Shown: positions 55,291 through 64,000 of the stretch, piece after piece
How the letters are laid out: each line of letters starts with the position of its first letter
Position numbering within the stretch: position 1 is the first letter of the stretch
DNA from: Ochotona curzoniae
Taxonomy: Eukaryota > Chordata > Mammalia > Lagomorpha > Ochotonidae
DNA length: 64,000 nt
Assembly: GCF_017591425.1 (NCBI RefSeq)
Contig: NW_024465751.1
Span: forward strand, 7,626,001 to 7,690,000
Reading direction: 5' to 3'
The notes under the pieces: generated by a model
Databases searched by the model: none
What the model was told of the DNA's origin: nothing
What the model saw: the letters and a program-made list of their open reading frames with translations, nothing else
Program-made: the position numbers and the translations under genes

Positions 55291-55825
55291 TTATAACTTA
55301 TTTGTCACATTTCACTTCATTGCAGGATCTGTTCACACATTTGCTAATGGATTTTATGTGTTTTCACATTGCAAATCTGTTTCCTGAGTTGCTGCCCTTT
55401 GCTGTTATCTTTGCTGATGCTCAGATTGTCCAGCATTGGCCATCAGGAACTCCTTCAGGAGTGTCCCTCAATCCTTCTGCTCTCTGATGACTTCCTTGGA
55501 GTCCAGCCTCAGCTGACACAATTCCTGCCCAGATCTGACAAACATCTTAAATGTGGGAGTTATTCTTCACTTACCATGGATACTAACTCATTTGGATTCA
55601 ATGCTGCCTACCTAAACCTGTGAAGCTGTGGAACAAAAGCACATTGCGTGCTTCTCATCCTCTCTGCCACCTCTCCATGCATTGCAAGGGCTCCTGGGAC
55701 AGACAGGGAAGAGCTGCCATTTTGATGAGGTGAGGGCAGGCAGCCATTGCATGTGCACATGTGAATGGGAGGTTCTTTCATTTTTTGAGGGATAAATCCT
55801 AGGTCCGTACTGACTTTGACTGTGA
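55291..55825. other. Unique non-coding sequence
   Basis: Nothing recognised. Confidence 0.35.
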
Positions 55826-55827
55826 CT

Positions 55828-55982
55828 TTGAGGGTTGTCAAGCAGTTGGGCCCATCATCTGTTTCTTCCCAGTTGGGAACTAGATCAAAAATGGAGCAGC
55901 AGGGATTGGAGCCATCATACCAATCTGGGATGCCTGCATCACAAATGGCAGGTAAACCTACTGTGCCACAATGCCTGCCTCA
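55828..55982 (-). mobile_element. C-SINE 5' half, minus strand
   Basis: 'atggagcagcagggattggagccatcataccaatctgggatgcctgcatcacaaatggcagg' and 'cctactgtgccacaatgcctgcc' form the reversed SINE head. The tail half is not recognisable. Confidence 0.7.
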
Positions 55983-56177
55983 TCATAATCATTTTTAAAT
56001 GTTCTTGTTTTAAGAAAATCAACTCATATTTTTAAACAGAACTGAAAATCCAGCATCTACCCAGTCTTCCTTAATCCAGTAACTCAAGATAACCTAGTCA
56101 AAGGACGACCTATACAAGCATTAAATGAAGAAAGCTTACAGAAACAGAATCTTCATTTTGTAACCTACTAAAATGAC

Positions 56178-56205
56178 AGGTCCAGTGCAGGAGTCAATAA
56201 ACTTT
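56178..56205 (-). mobile_element. hAT-Charlie relic, left part
   Basis: 'aggagtcaataaactttttacc' is the terminus of the element found at 46838, in reverse. It resumes after the SINE at 56546. Confidence 0.6.
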
Positions 56206-56540
56206 TTACCATTTATTTTTTCATTCGTATTCCTTTGAATTCATTTACTTGAAGGAGAGAAAGAGGCAGGAAATGACACAGAGAGAGGAAGAGATCTAGC
56301 ACACTGGTCCAATCTCCAAATGCCAGCAGTTGATGCCGAGCAAGGTCAAAATCCAGAGCCCAGAACTCAGTACGGATCTCCCATGTGGGAAACAGGAACC
56401 CAAGAATCTGGGCCGGCATCCGCTGCCTCCTAGGGTCTACATTAGCAAGGAGCTGGAATTGATAACCAGGAGTCACACTCAGGCACTCAGACATGGGCTG
56501 CAAGTAACCCGAGCAGAGAAACGCTTGTGCCCAAAAGTTT
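56206..56540 (-). mobile_element. C-SINE inserted in a hAT-Charlie relic
   Basis: 'accatttattttttcattcg' (reversed tail), 'ggagagaaagaggcagg', 'gatctcccatgtgggaaaca', 'gccggcatccgctgcctcct', 'agcaaggagctggaattgat' and 'gagtcacactcaggcactcagacatgggctgcaagtaacc' form a reversed older C-SINE. It separates two parts of one transposon. Confidence 0.8.
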
Positions 56541-56545
56541 CTCTT

Positions 56546-56745
56546 AAATGCCATGAATGATTTTAAGCTTCGCAGGCCCGTGATCTTCATACAGTATTTA
56601 CCTCTGCTCTTGCAGTTCAAAAGCGGCTGTGGATGATTCAATAATGAGCAGAAGAAACTGCATTCCCTTAAAATTTGACTTACAAAAGCAGGCAGCAGCC
56701 AGGATTTGCATCAGGGGCCATGGGGCCGCCACGCCCTGCTCATCC
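56546..56745 (-). mobile_element. hAT-Charlie relic, right part
   Basis: 'ttttaagcttcgcaggcccg', 'gcagttcaaaagcggctgtgg', 'aaaagcaggcagcagccaggatttgcatcaggggccatgg' is the reverse of the element at 46838. The central part is largely deleted. Confidence 0.7.
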
Positions 56746-57800
56746 CTCGACGCTGAGCAGCAGCAATCGGTAACATTGAAACAGGAGCCCCTGTTCTGAC
56801 TAGCCCCTCTGCAGCGCAATGCAGCTCATTTTATACATAATCGCAAAAAGGAAATCATAATCAAAAATGTTTACATATACTTCTAAAGATCTCAAAGATC
56901 AAAGAATGCATCAAAATGGAAATTGGGTGATTTGTAGAAATAAGTGGTGACAAAAACTACGTATCCAACGAACAGATTTCATTTAGAGTGGTACACAGAG
57001 GGAAACTGCAGACTTTAATATTACATTAGAAAAGAAGAAAGATTGAAAAATAATGAGCTAGGCTGCCAAACACCTAGGAAAGAACAAAAAAATTCAAAGT
57101 AGATATAGATACAGATATAGATATACATACAGATAGATAGGGATAAAGACAAGAAGAAATGTCAGTAACTTGAAAGCCAAAACACAAAACAGGACAAGAG
57201 CCAAAAGTTGATTATTTGGAAAGAACAATCAGACACAGCAGAAAAACCAGTTAACACCCACACAAACAGAGAAGTGAATCTGGACATCTCACATCAAAAT
57301 GCTGCCACAGATACATTGGAAAGATCCTAAGGGAAAGTGGTGTTTTGTCAACTAATGATTGCAAGCAATTAAGGTTTCTTCTCACAGTCCTGTGAGCTAC
57401 CTGGGGACCTAGAGTGCTGTGTATTTTATTCAGCCTCCATTATTTTAAATCTGATTCTGTGCCTCAGTTCTCCTTTGCTGGCATCCCTCCCCCATCACTT
57501 ACCCTTAGCTAATTGACAACTTCATCTTAATGTGACTGAAGTAGTGGAAGTATTAGCGGGCAGTCCCTCCACACCTCTGTATGCTTGTCCTGGACCCATC
57601 TGTTACACACTCAGGCCCTTACAACTGGGTTGATCAGAATCTTCTCTCCTGGCTTCTTCTTAAGAAAAGAGGCATTCTAAGTTGCTCCCAGTGTTTCTCC
57701 CAATGGACTTTTTCGACTCCAACAGCAACCTAATTAACATACATGTGAATTGATGCAGCTGCTTTTACCCTGGCTTCCTGATTCCTGTCATTTTTCCCAA
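56746..57800. other. Unique sequence with a small AGATAT-type repeat
   Basis: 57102-57140 is an imperfect (AGATAY)n run. Nothing else is recognised. Confidence 0.4.
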
Positions 57801-58168
57801 AATCACCATGGCAACCATGGACAATTTAATTTCTCTTTTAAAAAAAGAACAAAACATGAATTACACTCTCATGTTCCGAACCATCAACAACTTCTGCTTC
57901 CAGCTTAGCCTCTGCCCTCACCCCCGCATGTCTCCTCTCAGGGCTTTGCCTTCCCACGAGCTCACTAGTAGCATCTGTCCTCCACATTTGCTCTTTACGC
58001 ATGCTCCTGCAGTGTCTTCCCACTTGTCCAACTTCTCTGCCAATTCCCACGTACTTCACTCCCTCCCTATAAACAATTGGGGTCCCTCCCTTATAAAACA
58101 CATTATGTATGGTTTCTTCAAGGAACCATTCAGTATTCTGTCATCAGCTATCTATTAAGCGTTTATTA
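57801..58168. other. Unassigned; possible L2 trace
   Basis: The pyrimidine-rich stretch 57890-58100 ('ctcagggctttgccttccca') weakly recalls an L2 3' region. The open frame at 57808-58158 has no domain and a second frame is open in reverse. Confidence 0.25.
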
Positions 58169-58169
58169 G

Positions 58170-58480
58170 AACATATAGATATTCCTCAACTTACAGCGGG
58201 ATACATCCTTACAAACTTATCCTAAATTGAAAATATCGTAAGTCAAAATGTACTGTATACAAATGACCTCCACCCACCCTGACTTAGCAGTACAAGATAC
58301 GACAGAGCATGAGTCGTTCACCATGACAACCTGGGGCTGGTTGGGTGCTGTCCAGCATTGCAAGACTGGTTCATGCCACATACCGCCAGCCCTGGAAGAG
58401 ATCAAAATCCCAAGGATGGTCTCTACTGCACGTATGCAGCGTTTACACCCTGACCAAGACCAAGAATCCTAAGTGGAAAC
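58170..58480. mobile_element. Possible Tigger-class DNA transposon relic
   Basis: 'attcctcaacttacagcggg', 'atacatccttacaaacttat', 'tgaaaatatcgtaagtcaaaatgtactg' closely resemble one end of a mammalian Tigger-type element ('cctcgacttacgatggggttacgtccc...gttgaaaatatcgtaagtcgaaaatgc'). The far end is less clear. Confidence 0.55.
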
Positions 58481-58497
58481 ATGATAAAGTGAGGTAC

Positions 58498-58640
58498 CAT
58501 TCAATATATCCATCAGCTCTACTCAAAATAACCAAAAACTAGAAATAATCCCAAATGAGTAGACTGGGCAAATAAACTGTAGCATATGTACAGAATTTAA
58601 AACTCTACAGTTAAGGGAATAAGCAGGCAAACACAGCATA
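58498..58640 (+). mobile_element. Ancient LINE-1 ORF2 fragment
   Basis: 'aaataaccaaaaactagaaataatcccaaatgagtag' then 'gggcaaataaactgtagcatatgtacag' matches the conserved L1M ORF2 sentence ('aaaactggaaacaacccaaatgtccatc...aataaattgtggtatat'). Confidence 0.75.
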
Positions 58641-58970
58641 GAGAAGAAGGGGCTGTGACTGCCACATGGCGCTTTGGAGCCTGTGGGATTCTACGAGATC
58701 TCTTTCCTGTCAGGGTTCTGGTGTCACGGTGTATTCCACTTGTAGAAATGCATCAAGGTAAACCCTTCAGGTTTTTGTAACTTCTTGTATGCGTTAAACT
58801 GCAACAGACACACCACATAAAGCGTGCAGAGAGCATCCACTATGGTGCAGGAGCAGGGTTGTAGGCCTTGGGAACACAGCAGAAAGTTGGGCCTTCCAGG
58901 ATGGGATGCTGGCGCCCAGCCGTTGAGCAATCACAACAGGTTTCACAGCCCAGTGGAAAGGAAACTGTGA
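58641..58970. other. Unique non-coding sequence
   Basis: Nothing recognised. Confidence 0.35.
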
Positions 58971-58974
58971 TTGT

Positions 58975-59140
58975 GAGAAGGGAGTGCATCCCACTGCCGC
59001 TCCTGAAGCCTCGGTTTCCTCCACTGCAGAATGGGATTGTGGCTCCTCCTTCACTGAGCTCTGTAAGAATCTAAATATGGAGCACATGGATGTGCCTGCC
59101 CACCAGAGGGTCTGGGCAATGGTGGTGCTCAACAAATCTA
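58975..59140 (+). mobile_element. MIR SINE relic
   Basis: 'ctcctgaagcctcggtttcctccactgcagaatgggattgtggctcctccttc' is the MIR core ('gcctcagtttcctcatctgtaaaatggg'). It ends near 'gctcaacaaat'. Confidence 0.6.
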
Positions 59141-59850
59141 AATGTGATTCTCAGTGTGGGTGATCCAGGAGAGCTCCAGAGATGGCAGCTCTCACACTGT
59201 GCCTCCACCCATTCACACATGAGCATACACTCCAGCACTTACCCATACACACATATGCGCACACAACAAATCAAGGGGTCTTGGGTTAAAATATCAATGA
59301 AAACATGTTCTTGATCATTTTTGCTTTTATTTAGGAACACAATCCACCCACCCGCAAAGTCCTGGCTGCTCTTGGTTAGAAGCTGCACTGATTTCCAAGG
59401 CTGTGCAGAGCCTAGTGGCAGCGCAAAGGGCCACCAAAGAACCCGCAAGAGGCCAGCGCTCTGAGCCCTGACATACCTGGCCAAGGAACAGATGGCTTCA
59501 TCCCCTGGTTCCACCTTTCTTTCTCCCATGTTTGGGGATCCTTTCAACTTGAGTGGAAATAGTTATCTGAAACCTGCTCACTTGGAAATGTGCATGGAAC
59601 ATGGGTGGGCTGCTTTGGGTTTGGAAGCTGTGACTCCTAGAAGTCCCATGAAGTGTGACAACTGGAACAGACAGCAACCTCGCTCAAGCAGATTGGAGCT
59701 GCTGCTTTACCACGAAAGGGACCCCACAGATACGACCAGGGCACGGGACACTACACCCTGGGAGATGTGAGCGTGAGCAAGTAAGTCAGCAATTCAAGGA
59801 AATTTGCTGTAGCCAGTCAGAAGCTCACATTCTCAAGAAAGGAGCCAGTA
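59141..59850. other. Unique non-coding sequence
   Basis: Nothing recognised. Short frames at 59239-59770 overlap on both strands. Confidence 0.35.
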
Positions 59851-59854
59851 TACC

Positions 59855-60345
59855 ACCTTCAACCTTTTGCTGTCCTCTCTGAATCTCTCCGAAATCCCAT
59901 CCCTCCTTCCCGACTCCCTTGCTAAGACCTAAGCCTCCGCATCGCTCAGCTGTTCTTCTGCCGTTACCTCTACCCCCATCTGCTTGATTCCCTTCTCACC
60001 CCACTGGCTGCACAGAGTCCCTTCAACCCCTCAAGGCCCCGTCTCTCTCCATTCTTTACAGGTCTCTCTACCTGGAATAATGCACAGCCTCTCTTCACTT
60101 GACCCTGTATCACCTTCCAGAGTTCTTAATCTCCTACTCCCCCAGTCTAAGTCCTCTCTTGTCATTTTCTCCCTAATAGCACCTCAATTAATGGGATTGA
60201 GCATTCTTTGCATATCTATCTCCTTCACTGCTAGAGTATTTGCTGCATGAGGGCAGCAACTGTCTTCCTTACCATTCCATCTCTAGGGTCCAGCACCATG
60301 CTTCCAACACAAGGGATGGTTGACTGAGTAATGATCGGTTGATAA
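59855..60345 (+). mobile_element. L2 LINE 3' end
   Basis: 'ctctacctggaataatgcac', 'cattctttgcatatctatct', 'ctagagtatttgctgcatgagggcagcaactgtcttcc' and 'ctctagggtccagcaccatg' follow the L2 3' sequence ('tagaatgtaagctccatgagggcaggga...cccagcgcctagaa'). Confidence 0.8.
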
Positions 60346-60479
60346 TGAGCCACTGGAAAGGGGACATTTCCAAGCAATGTTAAGTTGCAAAACAGAAAGA
60401 CTTTTTCTTCCAGTATTGAAGGAGTTTTAGGCGGCCTTGGGAGACTCCCATTTGTTGTCCTAGCTAAGAGTGAAAGGAA

Positions 60480-60610
60480 AACAGAACTAGCCATGTGGCC
60501 TTCAGAAAGCAACTTCACATTTCTGAGCCTTAGTTATTCTCTGTCAATGCAAAGAGTAATACATTCTTGACTTGTCAGTAGGGTAAGATGCAGTAAGATT
60601 CTGAGCTCCT
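60480..60610 (+). mobile_element. MIR SINE relic
   Basis: 'actagccatgtggccttcagaaagcaacttcacatttctgagccttagttattctctgtcaatgcaaagag' follows the MIR core order. Confidence 0.7.
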
Positions 60611-60739
60611 AGGGTCAGAGTGAAGGCAGGCACGAGGGAGCCGGAGAGCACCAGGAGTGTGCACACACTGTTTCGGGTGTGTTACCGGCAAACACACATG
60701 TGCATTCCTGTACTGTACTGAACAGTGTTTGTTCCTCAA

Positions 60740-61050
60740 ACCTAGGAATGCATCTCAATTTAAAAATAGAATCTTTAATTAGGTCATTAAGTTATAACAG
60801 ACCAGGATGGATCCTCATCCAAGAATTGACACATTTGTAAAAAGAAAGAAATTCAAATACAGACCCACGGGTGAGAAGGCTGTATGAAGAGGGCGGTAGA
60901 CACTGGAGGGCCTCAGCTCCAAACCGAAGAGCTCCAGCGGCGGCCAGCCATCAGGAGAAGCCAAGAAATGGCAGCCTTCAGAGAGAACCCTAGTCTCCTT
61001 GATTTCAGACTTCCAGCCCCCAGGACTCCGGACTGACTTTCTGAGGGCGC
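60740..61050 (+). mobile_element. MLT1-like solo LTR relic
   Basis: 'taattaggtcattaagttat', 'ccaggatggatcctcatcca', 'gcggccagccatcaggagaagccaagaaatggc', 'agtctccttgatttcagacttccagcccccaggactc' matches the MLT1 order on the plus strand. Confidence 0.7.
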
Positions 61051-62240
61051 CTCAGGTGTGCCCTCTGAGTACCTTTGATGACATGTGAGCTTTACCTTTG
61101 CCCTTGTAAGTAAGCCTTGGTAACCAAGGAAACAGCTCTAGCTCTTAGCCTTAAAAAGCTTAAGAAGATTTTTCAGCAAAAGATAAAGAACAAAGAAGAA
61201 TTGTTCCTCTGGAACTGCCTGATCTTGCACGATCCTTGTCAATCTTTATGCCCCAGTTACTTGCCTGCGTATAATGGTTCCCTAACGTGCAGTGGCAGCA
61301 GGCAGTACCAGCTTTCTCTGTGGCCAGACGTCAGGTCTCCCCTCCTTCCTATCAACCCGTAGGCAGGCATTTCCATCGCAGGTTCAAATTGTCTGAGGAA
61401 CAAATGATGAGAAAGGATTTTTTTATTTGCAACCCAAGGCATGTTGTTCTACAGAAACAGCCCGCATGGATAAACTAAACTGAGCATCCTGGATCACGTT
61501 CCGCAGAAGGCTGCCTGACTCTGGTATCCTTTGGTTGACATATGTTACAGAGCAGAAAGCAAGAGAGAGGTGAGAAGAGAGGAAGTGCCTGCTCAGCCCC
61601 TGGGCTCACAGCTGGGGCTGAGCCTTCCCTTGATGCGTGTGATGGGGTGTGTCTCCTGTACAGATACCGTTCAGGAGAAGCAACTCTGGCCCAGATGTTT
61701 CTGGCCCCTTGCACCTATTCTTTCTCCCACAAGGTTGCAATGAGTTTCCCAGCCCTCATATAGCACTCGGTAGTCAACATTTCTTGATATAAAGGGGATA
61801 ACTCAATGAATATATTGATCACTACCAGTTATTTTTTTATTATTCCCTCTCCACCAGGACCTTTTTTTTTTTTTTTAACAGAAACTTCAGAGGATTTATC
61901 TTCTCTTCATTCAGAGTTCACCTTGGGCAGATTGAATTGTGGACAGGAGAGAAATAAGACGAGAAGAGCTCATATGACAAGCTCTACCCGTCCCCCGCAG
62001 TGAGAGGGACAGGGTTTGGTCTCCACATCTTAGTCTTTCAGATGACTTCTCAGATGGTTCAGAAGCTGGGTGGTAGGGAGAGGAAGTTTTTCTTGGAACT
62101 CCCAAGGAATCAGAGATGCAGTTGGTTAGCATTCTGTATGGCAAAATTCTAAAAACTCATTGCAAACACTGAATTAGTGAACTCTGAACCATTGTTCCTA
62201 GAGGAAATTGCATCCGTGTGTGTGTGAATAGATCTAGGAT
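61051..62240. other. Unique non-coding sequence
   Basis: A palindrome-like 'ccttggtaaccaagg' lies at 61113-61127. A T-run lies at 61863-61877. No repeat or exon is recognised. Confidence 0.4.
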
Positions 62241-62243
62241 GAA

Positions 62244-62245
62244 TG

Positions 62246-62296
<51 letters not shown>
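62244..62296. repeat. (GATA)n microsatellite
   Basis: About 13 nearly perfect tetranucleotide units. Likely polymorphic. Confidence 0.95.
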
Positions 62297-62379
62297 TCAT
62301 CTTCATGCATAGACACACATATGTACTTAGAGGATAATGTGAAATTCTAACAACAAATCACCCTGTTAACTTCTGTTTT

Positions 62380-62530
62380 CTTCATTTTAAAACAAAGAAA
62401 CAAGGTCTTGAAGTGTTAACTGGTTAGAGTGAAGTGTTAAGTGGTTAGAGTGAAGTACATTCCATGTACAAGAGATGGATTCAAACTCAGTCCAACAGGC
62501 TCAATGTCAGAACTTCTTGCACTAAACCTC
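62380..62530 (-). mobile_element. MIR SINE relic with a 21-bp internal duplication
   Basis: 'cattttaaaacaaagaaacaaggtcttgaagtgttaactgg', then 'gagatggattcaaactcagtcc' is the reversed MIR core. The 21-mer at 62410-62430 is repeated at 62431-62451 with one change. Confidence 0.55.
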
Positions 62531-64000
62531 ACACTCGCCACCCTCCACTCAGCTCTTTGAGAGGGCTGAATGTAGAGGTGGAATGTTGCCTTGTCCAACC
62601 TCTGCTGGCAACATGCTTTTTGGAAAATGCAAATATTCTGTTGTTCTGTACATGTGCATACGTGGCCTTGAAATCACACAAGCATTGATGTGGAGATCAC
62701 AAATAAAACTTGGTGTGTTTTACTTGTAGATCTGCAAATCAAGATTCTATGACTGGTGAAGTTCATCTGTACACTGTATTCTTGTTCCGATTAACTCACT
62801 GTCCTCAAGATAAGGGGATCATAGCTCCATGAACCACTGCTGTGTGACTTGCACCATCTCCCTGGGGCAGAACGACACTTCTCTGTGACTGTTGTCAGGC
62901 ATGACCATATGCCTTGCTTCCATCAGTGAAATGTTAATGAAAGTGACACACCACTCCCAGGACAACCTCTAAGAACAGTCTCACGGTATTGTCCATTTCT
63001 TTGTTGGTTTTCCTTTGTCACAGAAACAATACATTCCAAATAAAGCTGCTCTATCAACCTGGGTTCTAAAGAAAAGAAGTGTCTGGATCTGAGCTGAGAA
63101 ATAGCATAAGCAAGCAGTGTGCCCTTGGCTTAGAAGTCATTGGGCTTTTGAGGTGTGAACTGCAGCGTCACCGGGTACAAGATGACTGATACAATGCCGA
63201 CTGTGGTGAACAGACACCTGCTATAAGCCATGCCTTGCAGCTTGCATAACAAAATGCCTTTTTTTCTTCAAATATCAGTTGTATAGAACTTTAATTCTTG
63301 CTTTCTGCAAAACATAAAAAGGGAAAATCAACACACATTTTCTAGAAAACAAATCATGGGTCACAAACAGACACCAGGATTTAGTCCACTTGCAATCTGG
63401 TGTGCCAATTCCATTTCTCCAGAAAACAAATCCAAGACACAATCAGATATCCAACAGATTTACTGCCCAGGGAGAATAAAGGAAGAGAGAGCAGAGATAT
63501 ACTGGAAAGCCCTCAGACAGGGACATGGGTTTGAAGTCTGAACAAGACCATGAAGGAAGGATTGGAGAGGAAAATCTGCAATCCCAAAACAGTTTCAACC
63601 AGGCTGCTGGCATGTCTCAAAACCAAACCTGCTCCCTGGAGAAGGGAGTGTTGGGTTGGCCAGTTATCCCCGCCAAGCTCAGGCATTAACTGGAAGCACC
63701 CTGGAGAAGCACAGCCTTGGTATTTATGGTGTGGCAGCCAATCAACTCTGCTTCCTGCGGCAGGTTCTCCCCAGGGTGATCTGAAGAGCTGCAGCCCATG
63801 GCCAGGCTGGTAGGAGTCCAAACAGATATGAACACTGTTATGAAAAGTAGGTCAGCAACAAAGCCACTAGAGATGGAATCCAAGCGACTTGCCTCATGAG
63901 TCCACCTGGATTGCTTGAGACCACTAGCACACGTCTCCACACAGTTCCTGAGGGCCGTGTCACCCTCCCCCATCACACACACACGATCAGCCGGAAGAGT
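62531..64000. other. Unique non-coding sequence
   Basis: About 1.5 kb to the window end with no recognised repeat or exon. Open frames near 63513-63982 on both strands have no domain. Confidence 0.4.

Noticed and set aside
61113..61127. RFX X-box at ccttggtaaccaagg
   Set aside because: The half-site is imperfect against the X-box consensus and there is no promoter context; a single short palindrome is expected by chance.

Overview
The window looks like non-coding nuclear DNA from a lagomorph, most likely a pika (Ochotona). The main evidence is about 19 copies of the lagomorph C-SINE (a tRNA-derived, A-tailed SINE). The least diverged copies, at 20699, 37098 and 16738, carry what I recall as the pika-type consensus: a CCTCGCCTTG box, a CAGTCGAGGACGGCC block and a GTGAATCATCGGA block. 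I see no intact protein-coding gene, no spliced-exon chain, no CpG island and no bacterial, plasmid or phage features. The longest open frame (4986-5507, 173 codons) looks like a chance opening. The only recognisable coding homology is broken LINE-1 ORF2 and ORF1. Assignments are by eye against remembered consensus features, without alignment software, so most repeat edges are good to about 10-30 bases.

Layout. 0-9 kb: mostly unique AT-rich sequence with a MIR relic, an ancient L1 piece and a MaLR LTR. 9-23 kb: C-SINEs, MIRs, an ERV-type LTR, a mariner-like MITE, an L1 3' end, a 686-bp A-tailed insertion with a 15-bp target-site duplication (14790-15475), a 35-38 nt copy of the 5' half of tRNA-Gly(TCC) with its own duplication (17856-17893), an ERVL-type LTR with a GATA microsatellite, and an L2 split by a C-SINE. 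23-38 kb: MaLR/MLT LTR relics, ancestral L1M, MIRs and more C-SINEs. 37.7-38.75 kb: one MaLR LTR split by two C-SINEs in tail-to-tail orientation. 38.7-49.4 kb: mostly unassigned sequence, an AT-rich palindromic tract, L2, and a hAT-Charlie relic. 49.45-55.05 kb: an L1 cluster with a 5'-inverted L1, a second short L1 nested inside its inverted arm, two older L1 3' ends, and an isolated L1 5'UTR/ORF1 start on the minus strand. 55-64 kb: C-SINEs, a hAT-Charlie copy split by a SINE, a possible Tigger relic, L2, MLT1, MIRs and a second GATA microsatellite.

No genes act together here. The window is best read as a record of insertions. Target-site duplications at six loci give insertion boundaries and, where elements are nested, their order. 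The items most worth a second look are the retroposed tRNA half, the unidentified 686-bp retroposed element, the twin-primed L1 with its nested insertion, and the inverted SINE pair. I did not find evidence of a new multi-gene system.
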